A stretch of 64,000 nt of DNA from Geodermatophilus bullaregiensis (GTDB taxonomy: Bacteria; Actinomycetota; Actinomycetes; Mycobacteriales; Geodermatophilaceae), in contig NZ_JAFBCJ010000001.1 in NCBI RefSeq assembly GCF_016907675.1, positions 1,612,001-1,676,000 on the forward strand, read 5' to 3'. This document shows positions 34,972 through 45,230 of the stretch, in pieces. The notes below the pieces were generated by a model. The model saw only the letters and a list, made by a program, of their open reading frames with translations, did no database searches and was not told the DNA's origin. The position numbers and the translations under genes are program-made. Each line of letters begins with the position of its first letter. Position 1 is the first letter of the stretch.

Positions 34972-35975
34972 GCGGCCCGCTCGGGGCTGTCGCCGTAGGC
35001 GTAGGAGGCGTCGGGGTAGCGCCCGCCCTGCGCCACCCCGGGCGGGGCGATCTCGCCCAGCCGCGCCAGGTCGCCGTCCGAGAGCTCCAGGGCCACCGCG
35101 GCGACGTTCTCCTCCAGGTAGCTGCGCCGCTTGGTGCCGGGGATCGGCACGACGTCGTCGCCCTGTGCGAGCACCCAGGCCAGGGCCAGCTGACCGGGCG
35201 TGCACCCCTTCTCCTCCGCCATGGCCCGGACGGCGTCGACCAGCCGGAGGTTGGCCGTGAACGCCTCCCCGGTGAAGCGCGGGTGGCCGCGGCGCCAGTC
35301 GTCCTCGTCGAAGTCCTCGGGGCCGCGGATCGCCCCGGTGAGGAAGCCGCGGCCGAGCGGGCTGAACGGCACGATGCCGATGCCGTGCTCGCGGGCGACC
35401 CCGAGCACGGTGTCCTCGAGGTCGCGGGTCCACAGCGACCACTCGCTCTGCAGTGCCGCGACCGGGTGGACGGCGACGGCACGCCGGATCGACGCGGCCG
35501 AGGCCTCCGAGAGCCCGAGGTGGCGGACCTTGCCCTGCCGCACCAGCTCGGCCATCGCGCCGACGGTGTCCTCGATCGGCACCGCCGGGTCGACGCGGTG
35601 CTGGTAGTAGAGGTCGATGACGTCGACGCGCAGCCGGCGCAGGCTGGCCTCGACGCAGGCACGGACGTTCTCCGGCCGGCCGTCGACGACCATCCCGCCG
35701 TCACGACGCGACAGCGAGAACTTGGTGGCCAGCTGCACCTCGTCGCGCCGACCGGCGATCGCCTCCCCCACCAGCTCCTCGTTGTGCCCGTCGCCGTAGA
35801 CGTCGGAGGTGTCGAGGAACGTGACGCCGAGGTCGAGCGCCCGGTGGATCGTCGCCACCGACTCGTCGCGGTCGGCGGTGCCGTAGCTCTGGCTCATGCC
35901 CATGCAGCCGAGGCCGAGCGCGGAGACGGTCAGGCCGTCGCGGCCGAGGGTGCGGGTGCCGACGGGAGGGGTCAT
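34968..35975 (-). CDS. aldo/keto reductase (AKR13-like)
   Basis: A 335-residue TIM-barrel oxidoreductase. The catalytic tetrad is visible as Asp and Tyr in [16 protein letters not shown], Lys in LATKFSLS and His in [20 protein letters not shown] at the start is typical of the YakC/AKR13 subfamily. NADPH binding is expected from the C-terminal [14 protein letters not shown]. It is the first gene of the coupled minus-strand operon ending in the FGGY kinase. Confidence 0.93.
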   Translation of the reverse strand: MTPPVGTRTLGRDGLTVSALGLGCMGMSQSYGTADRDESVATIHRALDLGVTFLDTSDVYGDGHNEELVGEAIAGRRDEVQLATKFSLSRRDGGMVVDGRPENVRACVEASLRRLRVDVIDLYYQHRVDPAVPIEDTVGAMAELVRQGKVRHLGLSEASAASIRRAVAVHPVAALQSEWSLWTRDLEDTVLGVAREHGIGIVPFSPLGRGFLTGAIRGPEDFDEDDWRRGHPRFTGEAFTANLRLVDAVRAMAEEKGCTPGQLALAWVLAQGDDVVPIPGTKRRSYLEENVAAVALELSDGDLARLGEIAPPGVAQGGRYPDASYAYGDSPERAA

Positions 35976-36075
35976 GCCCGCAATCCTCGTCCCGCCGTCC
36001 GCCGGGCCGCCACCGGCCGTTTCCCCCGGGGCCGCGCGGGTAGCCGCCGGGGGCAGCGACCTCCCGGGAGGACCC

Positions 36076-36645
36076 ATGAGCTCCAGCCCCGCCCGCCGCC
36101 GGACGGCCCGACTGCTCGGCCTGGCCAGCCTCGGCCTGGGCACCTCGATGCTGGTCTCCCCCATGGGCGTGGCCCGGGTCAGCGGGGTCGACGACTCCCC
36201 CAACGCGCTGCCGGTCATCACCGCCGTCGGCGTCCGGGAACTGGTGCACGCCTCCGGCCTGCTCGCCGGCCGGCCCGGCTGGGCGTGGACCCGCGTCGTC
36301 GGCGACGCGCTGGACCTCACCGCCATGGGCGTCGCGCTGTCCAACCGGCGCGGCGAGCGGTACCGCCGCCTGCGCACCGCCACCGTCGCCGCCTCCGGGC
36401 TGGCGCTGCTCGACCTGGTCACCGCGCTGCGCTCCCGGCGCGCGCGGCGCACGGCACCCGACCTGACACCGGTGACCCGGCCGACGACGGGCCTGGTCGC
36501 GCCGCTGATCGACGTCCGGCCGGCGCTGGCCGGCGAGTCCCGGAAGCCGGTCACCCGGCGCGCCGACGCCGCACCGCAGCCGGCCGGGGACGCGTCGGCG
36601 GCGTCGGCCGCGGCTGCCGGCGGGGGGACCGGGCCGACGCCGTAG
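36076..36645 (+). CDS. membrane protein of unknown function
   Basis: A 189-residue protein. [17 protein letters not shown], a [14 protein letters not shown] segment, [15 protein letters not shown] and a third helix near [14 protein letters not shown] suggest three or four membrane passes. The pattern resembles the N-terminal membrane region often called cyclase/dehydrase or DUF4267-like. The C-terminal 50 residues are Ala/Pro-rich. The ATG follows GGGAGGACCC. Confidence 0.72.
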   Translation: MSSSPARRRTARLLGLASLGLGTSMLVSPMGVARVSGVDDSPNALPVITAVGVRELVHASGLLAGRPGWAWTRVVGDALDLTAMGVALSNRRGERYRRLRTATVAASGLALLDLVTALRSRRARRTAPDLTPVTRPTTGLVAPLIDVRPALAGESRKPVTRRADAAPQPAGDASAASAAAAGGGTGPTP

Positions 36646-36666
36646 CGGCACCCGCCGGCCGGCGGC

Positions 36667-37446
36667 TCAGCGTCGCGCCAGGCCGTCGATGCGGGTGACC
36701 TCGTCGTCGGACAGCGCGAGGTCCCCGATGGCCAGGTTGGCCCGGATCCGCTCCGGGGTGGCCGACTTGGGGATGACGACGACGTCGTGCTCGACGTGCC
36801 AGCGCAGCACCACCTGCGCCGGGGTGACGCCGTGCGCGTCGGCGACCTCGCGCAGCACCGGGTCGTGCAGGTCGGTGTTCCTGAACGGGCTGTAGCCCTC
36901 CAGGACGACGCCCCGCTCGCGGTGCCCGGCCTCGACCGCGGCGTCGTAGCGCGACGGCGCCCAGCTGACCTGGTTCACCTCCGGCGTCACGCCGGTCACC
37001 TGCGTCAGCCGGTCGACCTGGTCCAGCGAGTAGTTGCTGACGCCGACGGCGCGGGCCCGGCCGGCCTCGCGGGCGGCGACGAAGCGCTCCCACAGGTCCT
37101 CCCCGGCCCCGCCGGGCGGCCAGTGCACCAGCCACAGGTCGACCGCGTCGACACCGAGCGCGTCGAGGGACGCCGCCAGCGTGGCCTCGGCCCGCCCGGC
37201 CTCACGCGGCGGCAGCTTGGTGGTCACGAAGACCTCGGCGCGGTCGACCCCGGAGTCGCGCAGCGCCCGACCGACCTCGGCCTCGTTGCGGTACACCGTC
37301 GCGGTGTCGAGGTGCCGGTAGCCGGCGTCCAGGGCCGTGCGGACGGCGTCGTAGCAGGTGGACCCGGTCATCTGCCAGGTGCCGAACCCGAGCAGCGGCA
37401 TGGTGCCGCCGCCGGCGAGCGGCACGGCGGGGACGGTCGCGGTCAT
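36667..37446 (-). CDS. aldo/keto reductase (AKR5-like)
   Basis: A 259-residue reductase. [10 protein letters not shown], the Asp/Tyr pair of [17 protein letters not shown], Lys in FVTTKLPP and His in LWLVHWPP form the active site; [11 protein letters not shown] and [12 protein letters not shown] follow. It belongs to the 2,5-diketogluconate reductase-like group with broad carbonyl substrates. The ATG at 37446 is divergent from cbs. Confidence 0.93.
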   Translation of the reverse strand: MTATVPAVPLAGGGTMPLLGFGTWQMTGSTCYDAVRTALDAGYRHLDTATVYRNEAEVGRALRDSGVDRAEVFVTTKLPPREAGRAEATLAASLDALGVDAVDLWLVHWPPGGAGEDLWERFVAAREAGRARAVGVSNYSLDQVDRLTQVTGVTPEVNQVSWAPSRYDAAVEAGHRERGVVLEGYSPFRNTDLHDPVLREVADAHGVTPAQVVLRWHVEHDVVVIPKSATPERIRANLAIGDLALSDDEVTRIDGLARR

Positions 37447-37559
37447 GTCCGGTGCGGTGCCCGGCGCCCGGAGCCCCGACACCCGGCGCGCGCCGGTCCG
37501 GTCTGGTGGGATGGGCGGCGACGGGCCGGCGACCGGCCGCCCGCCGAGGAGGGCTCCCC

Positions 37560-38965
<1,406 letters not shown>

Positions 38966-38969
<4 letters not shown>

Positions 38970-40123
38970 CCGGCTCCCCGGGGCTCCCCGGCTTCAACAC
39001 CCGCGCCATCCACGCCGGCCAGGACCCGGACCCGGCCACCGGCGACGTCGTCGTCCCGCTGCACCTGGCGACCACGTTCAAGCAGGACGGCGTCGGCGGC
39101 CTGCGCGGCGGCTACGAGTACGCGCGCAGCGCCAACCCCACCCGGACGGCGCTGCAGGAGGCGCTCGCCGCCCTCGAGCAGGGCCGCACGGGGCTGGCGT
39201 TCGCCTCCGGCCTGGCCGCCGAGGACACCCTGCTGCGCGCGGTCTGCGAGCCCGGCAGCCACGTCGTCCTCGGGGGCGACGCCTACGGCGGCACCTACCG
39301 GCTCATCTCGCGGGTCGCCTCGCGCTGGGGTGTGGAGCACACGCCGGCCGACCTCAACGACGTCGACGCGCTGCGGGCGGCGATCCGGCCGAGCACCCGG
39401 GTCGTCTGGTGCGAGACGCCGACCAACCCGCTGCTCAACGTCGCCGACATCGCGCTGGTGGCCGAGGTCGCGCACGGGGCGGGGGCGCTGCTCGTCGTCG
39501 ACAACACCTTCGCCTCGCCCTACCTGCAGCAGCCGCTGACGCTGGGCGCCGACGTCGTCGTCCACTCGACGACCAAGTACCTGGGCGGGCACTCCGACGT
39601 CGTCGGCGGCGCCCTGGTCGTCGGGGACGACGCCGACCTGGCCGAGCGGCTCGCGTACCACCAGAACGCGATGGGCGCGGTCTCCGGCCCGCTGTCGGAC
39701 TGGCTCGTGCTGCGCGGCATCAAGACCCTGGGCGTGCGGATGGACCGGCACCAGGCCAACGCCGCCCGGGTCGCCGAGTTCCTGCTCGCGCACGACGCGG
39801 TCACCTCGGTGCGCTACCCGGGCCTGCCCGACCACCCGGGCCACGACGTCGCCGCCAAGCAGATGTCCGGCTTCGGCGGGATGCTCTCGTTCCGGCTGGC
39901 CGGCGGCGAGGAGGCCGCACTGCGGGCCTGCGAGCGGTCGCAGCTGTTCACGCTGGCCGAGTCCCTGGGCGGCGTCGAGTCCCTGATCGAGCACCCGGCC
40001 CGGATGACGCACGCCAGCGCGGCCGGCTCGCCGCTGGAGGTGCCCGGCGACCTCGTCCGGCTCTCGGTGGGCATCGAGGACGCCGAGGACCTGCTCGCCG
40101 ACCTGGAGCAGGCGCTGGCCTGA
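38966..40123 (+). CDS. metB: cystathionine gamma-synthase/lyase
   Basis: A 385-residue Cys/Met metabolism PLP enzyme. The PLP Lys (about 203) lies in HSTTKYLGGHSDVVGG; FNTRAIHAGQDPDPATG, YEYARSANPTRTALQ and ESLGGVESLIEHPARMTHAS are family landmarks. Paired with cbs it more likely acts as gamma-lyase or a bifunctional enzyme. The ATG overlaps the cbs TGA (ATGA), yet a TACCGT box lies 6 nt upstream, so it may also have its own leaderless promoter. Confidence 0.94.
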
Positions 40124-40126
40124 GGG

Positions 40127-40312
40127 CTACTCCTCGGCCGACAGCGCGCCGGTCGGGCACTGCTGCACGGCGTCCCGGACGGCGCCGTCGTCGTCCGGCT
40201 GCTCCTGCAGCACCCGGACCGCGCCGTCGTCGTCGACCTCGAAGACCTCGGGTGCGAGCAGCTCGCACTGCCCGGAGCCGACGCAGCGCTCGCGGTCGAC
40301 GGTGACCCGCAT
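40127..40312 (-). CDS. [3Fe-4S] ferredoxin, P450 partner
   Basis: A 61-residue ferredoxin. Ligand cysteines are in RERCVGSGQCELL and QQCPTGAL; the second cysteine position of a [4Fe-4S] cluster (here the Gly-Ser segment) is absent, giving the [3Fe-4S] type common beside actinobacterial P450s. Its ATG overlaps the P450 stop, so both are made together and it should pass electrons to that P450. Confidence 0.93.
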   Translation of the reverse strand: MRVTVDRERCVGSGQCELLAPEVFEVDDDGAVRVLQEQPDDDGAVRDAVQQCPTGALSAEE

Positions 40313-41589
40313 CAGCGGTCCCCGGTCAGCCGGGCCGGCAGCCGCTTGAGCCCGTTGACGAACGACGACGCCAGCCGGTCGGGCGGGCCGGTCACCTCGA
40401 GGTCGGGCAGCTGGTCGAAGATGGCACGGAAGGTGACCTGCAGCTCGCGGCGGGCCAGGTGCGCGCCCAGGCAGAAGTGCGGGCCCTTCGAGCCGAAGCC
40501 GACGTGCGGGTTGGGGTCGCGGCTGACGTCGAAGCGCTGCGGGTCGGCGAAGACCTCGGGGTCGCGGTTGGCCGCGGCGTAGAAGAGCAGGAACTTCTCG
40601 CCCGCGGTGAAGCGGTGCCCGTCGATCTCGCCGTCCCGGGTGGCGGTGCGGCGCATCCAGGTCACCGGGCTGACCCACCGGACGACCTCCTCGACGCCGG
40701 TGCGGTCCAGCCCCGGGTCGGCGGCCCACCGCGCCCACTGGTCGGGGTGCTCGGACAGCGCCAGCAGCCCCTGCGAGATCGCGTTGCGGGTCGTCTCGTT
40801 GCCGGCCACCAGGAGCAGGATGAAGAACGAGGCGATCTCCTGGTGCGTCAGCCGCTCGCCGTCGACCTCCGATCGGACCAGCGCCGTGGTCAGGTCGTCG
40901 CGGGGGTCGCTCAGCCGCTCGGCGGCCAGCCGCTCCATCAGCGCGGCCATCTCCATGCCCGCGGTGAGGAAGGCGGTCAGCGGGTCGTCGTTCTCGATGA
41001 GCTCCGGGTCGCCACCCGACAGGACGATGTTGGAGTTCGCCAGCACGCCGGGCCGGTCCTCCTCGGGGACGCCCATCATGTCGCAGATGACCCGCAGCGG
41101 GATCGGCGCGGCGACGTCGGCGACGACGTCGATGGTGCCGTCGCCCGCCTCGGCCTTCGCCCGGGCCCGCGCCAGGACGTCGTCGACGATCGCGCGCACC
41201 GAGTCCAGCGTCCGCTCCAGCATCCGCGGCGTGAACGTCTTCGACACGATCCGGCGGATCTTGGCGTGCCGCGGGTCGTCCATGCTGATCAGCGACCCGA
41301 AGAACTCGTGGAGCTCGGCCGGGACGTCCTGCATCGACACCGCGCCCCTGCCGGAGCAGAACACCGCCGGCTGGGAGCTGATCGCCTCGAGGTCGGCGTA
41401 GCGGGTGACCGCGTGGTAGCCGGGGCCGGCCGGGAGGCCGGGGATGTCGGGCTCGGCGAAGAAGGCGAGGGGCTGCTCGCGCCGCAGCCGGTCGAACGCG
41501 GCGTGCCGGTACGCCGGCGGCGTCGTCCACCAGTCCCGGTCGGAGAGGTCGACGGTCGCGAGGTCGACGTCCTGGGGGCTGACGGTCAC
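40312..41589 (-). CDS. cytochrome P450 (CYP124/125/142-like)
   Basis: A 425-residue P450. The I-helix oxygen motif is LLVAGNETTRNAIS, ExxR lies in VEEVVRWVSPV, and the haem Cys (about 373) is in GFGSKGPHFCLGAHLARREL. Overall style (SSLISMDDPRHAKIRRIVSK) is like the steroid or branched-lipid omega-hydroxylases CYP124, CYP125 and CYP142, which is an inference. TAGCGT at 41627-41622 with TTGCCC 18 bases upstream is a good promoter, and GAGGAGG precedes the GTG. Confidence 0.94.
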   Translation of the reverse strand: MTVSPQDVDLATVDLSDRDWWTTPPAYRHAAFDRLRREQPLAFFAEPDIPGLPAGPGYHAVTRYADLEAISSQPAVFCSGRGAVSMQDVPAELHEFFGSLISMDDPRHAKIRRIVSKTFTPRMLERTLDSVRAIVDDVLARARAKAEAGDGTIDVVADVAAPIPLRVICDMMGVPEEDRPGVLANSNIVLSGGDPELIENDDPLTAFLTAGMEMAALMERLAAERLSDPRDDLTTALVRSEVDGERLTHQEIASFFILLLVAGNETTRNAISQGLLALSEHPDQWARWAADPGLDRTGVEEVVRWVSPVTWMRRTATRDGEIDGHRFTAGEKFLLFYAAANRDPEVFADPQRFDVSRDPNPHVGFGSKGPHFCLGAHLARRELQVTFRAIFDQLPDLEVTGPPDRLASSFVNGLKRLPARLTGDR

Positions 41590-41624
41590 AGCGGGCCTCC
41601 TCGGCGTGGAGCGGTCAGGCCACG

Positions 41625-42545
41625 CTAGAGACCGCGCGGCGTGACGGGCAACACAGCCCGCCGTGTGGTCCGGGTCAGTCCGCGAGCCGGCTCGCCAGCC
41701 ACTCCCGGGCCCGGGCGTTGCCCTCGGCCCCGCGGGCACGGGGCACCGGCGACCGCGCCGTCCAGCTCGCCGGACAGGCAGCGGGTCAGCGCGGCGTCCA
41801 GCGTGCCGGCGGCGACGTCCTCCGCCGGCAGCACCACCGGCCAGTCGAGCGCCGCGGCCTGCCGGGTCACCTTGGCCCCGCCGGTGATCGGGTCGCAGGC
41901 GACCACCGGCCGGCCGGACCTCAGGCCGAGCACCAGCCCGTGCAGCCGCATGCTCACCACGACGTCGGCCCGCGCGACCAGCGCCTCCACCTGCGCCGGC
42001 CGGCGCGGGTGGGGTTTCTCGTACTGGTCCATCCCGAGCTCGAACCAGGGCAGCTGCCGGCTGGCCAGCCACTCCTCGATCTCCTCGCGGACCCGGTCGG
42101 CGCTGCTGCGGTCGCCGTACTCCCCCTGCGCCGGGGTGAAGGCGACCGCGACCACCGGGGCGTCCTGCACGGGGCCCTCGAGCGCGAGGTCGGGGCGGGT
42201 GACCCCCTCGTCGTCCCGCTCCCACACCTCGTCGAACAGCGCCCGGCCGGCCTCCTCGACCACCGACACGTTGACCGCCCAGCGACGACACCCGGCGAAG
42301 GTGCCGGTGAGCTCGCGCAGCAGCGGTGCGTCCCGGATCGGGCCGGTGACGAAGACCAGGTGGGTGTAGTCGGCGGGGTCGACGTCGCGCCAGTCCACCC
42401 CCCGCTCGAGGAACGGCGCGACGGCGACGTCGAAGGGCACCCCGAGCTCGGTCAGCCACCGGCCGACGGTGTCCCCGCCCAGCTCGTCGCCGACGGTGGC
42501 GATCACCTCGTCGAAGCTGAACCAGCCGGCCAGGAGGACACGCAC
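41625..42545 (-). CDS. polysaccharide pyruvyl transferase family protein with C-terminal frameshift
   Basis: The reading frame resembles polysaccharide pyruvyl transferases (start MRVLLAGWFSFDEVIATVGD; VVSMRLHGLVLGLRSGRPVV near residue 210). After VAGA, near 41744-41740, the frame changes character. Removing one base from the GGGG run at 41740-41743 restores a protein-like ending, RARGAEGNARAREWLASRLA plus D, stopping at 41675-41677. The written frame instead runs to 41625. It may be a true mutation or a sequence error. The GTG at 42545 was chosen. Confidence 0.75.
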   Translation of the reverse strand: MRVLLAGWFSFDEVIATVGDELGGDTVGRWLTELGVPFDVAVAPFLERGVDWRDVDPADYTHLVFVTGPIRDAPLLRELTGTFAGCRRWAVNVSVVEEAGRALFDEVWERDDEGVTRPDLALEGPVQDAPVVAVAFTPAQGEYGDRSSADRVREEIEEWLASRQLPWFELGMDQYEKPHPRRPAQVEALVARADVVVSMRLHGLVLGLRSGRPVVACDPITGGAKVTRQAAALDWPVVLPAEDVAAGTLDAALTRCLSGELDGAVAGAPCPRGRGQRPGPGVAGEPARGLTRTTRRAVLPVTPRGL

Positions 42546-42582
42546 GCGCTCCAGCTTCTCAGCCGGCGCGGGGGCCCGCCCG

Positions 42583-42870
42583 TCAGGAGTCGTGGGCGAC
42601 CAGGTCGCCGTACTCCGGGTGGCGCTCGATCCAACCGCGCACGAACGAACAGCGGGGCACGACCCGGCCGCCCTTCTCCCGGACGTCGTCCAGCGCACCC
42701 CGCACGAGCGTGCCGCCCAAGCCCGATCCCTCGGCGTCGGGGTCGATCTCGGTGTGGGTGAAGACCACCTGCTCGCCGTGGCGCTGGTAGGCGGCCAGGC
42801 CCAGCAGGCGGTCGCCGTCGCGGATCTCGTAGCGCTCGGCGTCGGGGGCGTCGTGCACGGTGGGTTCCAT
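42583..42870 (-). CDS. small GNAT-like N-acetyltransferase (YjdJ type)
   Basis: A 95-residue short acetyltransferase of the PF14542 type: ERYEIRDGDRLLGLAAYQRH, EIDPDAEGSGLGGTLVRGAL (acetyl-CoA loop) and VVPRCSFVRGWIERHPEYGD. Members are small and of unknown substrate. ATG 42870 follows GAAGGGC; a GTG at 42912 would add 14 non-conserved residues. Confidence 0.9.
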   Translation of the reverse strand: MEPTVHDAPDAERYEIRDGDRLLGLAAYQRHGEQVVFTHTEIDPDAEGSGLGGTLVRGALDDVREKGGRVVPRCSFVRGWIERHPEYGDLVAHDS

Positions 42871-42913
42871 GCCCTTCGCCAACCGGGCGACCGGCGGAGG
42901 TGTTCCGGACACG

Positions 42914-42949
42914 ACGAGGGCCCCGGAGCAGCAGCTCCGGGGCCCTCGT
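42914..42949. terminator. terminator between tRNA-fMet and acetyltransferase
   Basis: A perfect 16-bp stem with an AGCA loop lies directly after the tRNA 3' end on the minus strand. Confidence 0.75.
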
Positions 42950-42954
42950 GCCAG

Positions 42955-43028
42955 TAGCGGGGACAGGATTCGAACCTGTGACCTCTGGGTTATGAGCCCA
43001 GCGAGCTACCGAGCTGCTCCACCCCGCG
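42955..43028 (-). tRNA. initiator tRNA-Met (CAU), copy 1
   Basis: A 74-nt cloverleaf without encoded CCA. The anticodon loop CTCATAA lies on a stem with three G-C pairs (GGG/CCC), and position 1 (C) cannot pair with position 72 (T); both are initiator hallmarks. The T-arm reads ACAGG-TTCGAAT-CCTGT. A second copy at 47487-47560 differs at the 49-65 pair. Confidence 0.95.
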
Positions 43029-43091
43029 TCGGTAGGACCGACTGTACACGTCCCCGCGGGGTCGTGCCGCGGCGGCCGGTGGAGCCCGCCG

Positions 43092-44024
43092 TCAGGCGGG
43101 TGACCGCGCGCCGGCCGCCGCGGGCTCCTCCGGCCGCGGGGTCGCCGGCTCCGCGGCCCCGCCGGACGGGCGCCGCGTCCTGGCCCGCAGCAACCGCGAC
43201 AGCGCCGTCCGCTGGCCGAAGGCCGCCGTCAGCCGGTCGAGGAAGATGGCGAGCAGGACGACGGCCAGACCGCCCTCGAAGCCGGACGCGACGTCGAGCT
43301 GGGTCACCGCCCGCACCACCACCGCGCCGAGGCCGGCGGCGCCGAGCAGTCCGGCCGTGACCACCATCGACAGCGCCAGCATGATGACCTGGTTGACGCC
43401 GGCCATGATCGACGGCAGCGCCAGCGGCAGCTGGACCTCCCGCAGGATCTGCCCGGGTCGCGCGCCGAAGGCCTGCGCGGCCTCGACGACCTCCCGGTCG
43501 ACGTGCCGGATGCCGAGCTCGGTCAGCCGCACGCCGGGCGGGATGGCGAACAGGATGGTCGCCACGACGCCGGGCACGACACCCACGCCGAAGAAGAAGA
43601 CGGCCGGGATGAGGTAGACGAAGACCGGCGTCGTCTGCATGGAGTCCAGGACCGGCCGGACGACGACGCTGACCGCCCGGTTGCGGGCGGCCAGGATCCC
43701 GATGGGCACGCTGATCGCCGTGGCGATGACCGCCGCGACGAGGACCAGCGCGAGGGTCTGCATCGTCTCGACCCACAGCTCCAGCGAGACGACCAGCAGG
43801 AACGCCAGCACCGTGTAGAGCGCCAGCCCCCACCCGCGGACGAGCAGCGCGACCAGCGCGAGGACGACGATCCACACCACCGGCGGGGGCGTGGTCAGCG
43901 TGTCGGTCAGCCCGTCGACGAGGACCTGCATGACCGCCGAGATGGCGTCGAACAGCCACGGCACCGTGGCCAGCAGCCAGTCGATGAGGTCGGCCACCCA
44001 CTGTCCGAGGGGGATGTCCGGCAT
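43092..44024 (-). CDS. betaine-type ABC transporter permease
   Basis: A 310-residue ProW/OpuAB-type permease with about six helices. The binding-protein-dependent signature EVVEAAQAFGARPGQILREV with following LPLALPSIMAGVNQ is clear, as is QTTPVFVYLIPAVFFFGVG. The Pro/Ala-rich C-terminal tail is unstructured. It lies 2 bp after the ATPase gene. The substrate is a quaternary amine or similar zwitterion by family; see the TauD entry for a possible sulfur link. Confidence 0.93.
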   Translation of the reverse strand: MPDIPLGQWVADLIDWLLATVPWLFDAISAVMQVLVDGLTDTLTTPPPVVWIVVLALVALLVRGWGLALYTVLAFLLVVSLELWVETMQTLALVLVAAVIATAISVPIGILAARNRAVSVVVRPVLDSMQTTPVFVYLIPAVFFFGVGVVPGVVATILFAIPPGVRLTELGIRHVDREVVEAAQAFGARPGQILREVQLPLALPSIMAGVNQVIMLALSMVVTAGLLGAAGLGAVVVRAVTQLDVASGFEGGLAVVLLAIFLDRLTAAFGQRTALSRLLRARTRRPSGGAAEPATPRPEEPAAAGARSPA

Positions 44025-44026
44025 CG

Positions 44027-45229
44027 TCAGCCCTCCCGTCGCGCGGGGACGGCGGCCAGCGCGTCCAGCACGGCCGCCCGTGGCACCACGCCCAGCAGCC
44101 GCCCGTCGTCGTCCACGACGCCCAGGGGCACCGGGTGGCGCCCGACGAGGTGGACGAACTCGACCAGCGGGCGGTCCGGGGCGATCGTGGCGTAGTCGGC
44201 GACCAGCTCCCGCGGGCCGACGGCCGTCCGGCCCTCCTGCAGCGCGCGGGCCAGCAGGTCGTCGCGCGCCACCCCCGCGACCCGCCGGTCGCCGTCGAGC
44301 ACGTACACCCCGTTGGCCTCCGCGGCACCGAGGGTGCGCAGCACCTCCCCCGTGGACTGGCCGAGCCGGGCGGTCATCCGCGGCTCGCGCAGCAGGTCAC
44401 CCGCGGTGAGCACACGGGTCCGGTCCACGTCGGAGGTGAAGTCGGCGACGTAGTCGTCGGCCGGCGCGGAGATGATCTCCGGCCCGGTGCCCAGCTGCAC
44501 GGTCCGCCCGTCCTTGAGCATCAGGATGCGGTCACCCAGCCGCATGGCCTCGTTGAGGTCGTGCGTGATGAAGACGATGGTCTTGCGCAGCTCGGTCTGC
44601 AGCCGCACCAGCAGGTCCTGCATGTCGCGCCGGATCAGCGGGTCCAGCGCGGAGAACGGCTCGTCCATGAGCAGGACGTCGGAGTCGGCGGCCAGCGCGC
44701 GGGCCAGGCCCACGCGCTGCTGCATGCCACCGGAGAGCTCGTCGGGCCGGGCGTCGGCCCGGTCCAGCAGCCCCACCGTGCGCAGCGCCCAGTCGGCCCG
44801 CTCCCGCTGCTCGGCAGCGGCGACCCCGCGGACCTTGAGCGCGTAGGCCGCGTTCTCCCGCACGGTCCGGTGCGGGAGCAGCGCGAAGTGCTGGAACACC
44901 ATGCTGACCTTGTCGTTGCGCAGCGCCCGCAGGTCGGCGTCACCGAGCGCCCGCAGGTCCTGGCCGTCGACCTCGACCGTGCCGGCACTGGGCTCGATGA
45001 GCCGGTTGAGCAGGCGGACGAGGGTCGACTTCCCCGACCCGGACAGTCCCATGATGACGAACAGCTCCCCGCGCTCGACGCTGAAGCCGACGTCGTGGAC
45101 GGCGAGCGTGCTCCCGGTCCGCTGCAGGATCTCGTCGCGCCCGATGCCCTCCCCGGCCAGCCGCAGCGCCTCCTGCTCGCGCGCCCCGAAGACCTTCGTC
45201 AGCCCGGTCGCGCGCAGCACCGGCGCCAC
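44027..45229 (-). CDS. betaine-type ABC transporter ATP-binding protein
   Basis: A 400-residue ProV/OpuAA-type ATPase. Walker A is GLSGSGKSTLVRL, the signature LSGGMQQRVGLARALA, Walker B LLMDEPFSALDPL. The ProV-specific N-terminal insert REQEALRLAGEGIGRDEILQ is present, and two CBS domains fill residues about 280-395, which in OpuA sense ionic strength. The GTG overlaps none of its neighbours; it lies 1 bp after the binding-protein stop. Confidence 0.95.
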   Translation of the reverse strand: MAPVLRATGLTKVFGAREQEALRLAGEGIGRDEILQRTGSTLAVHDVGFSVERGELFVIMGLSGSGKSTLVRLLNRLIEPSAGTVEVDGQDLRALGDADLRALRNDKVSMVFQHFALLPHRTVRENAAYALKVRGVAAAEQRERADWALRTVGLLDRADARPDELSGGMQQRVGLARALAADSDVLLMDEPFSALDPLIRRDMQDLLVRLQTELRKTIVFITHDLNEAMRLGDRILMLKDGRTVQLGTGPEIISAPADDYVADFTSDVDRTRVLTAGDLLREPRMTARLGQSTGEVLRTLGAAEANGVYVLDGDRRVAGVARDDLLARALQEGRTAVGPRELVADYATIAPDRPLVEFVHLVGRHPVPLGVVDDDGRLLGVVPRAAVLDALAAVPARREG

Positions 45230-45230
45230 G

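Noticed and set aside
37447-37559. SAM or cobalamin riboswitch or leader peptide before cbs
   Set aside because: The 113-bp gap shows no leader peptide with Cys codons and no recognisable conserved switch core.
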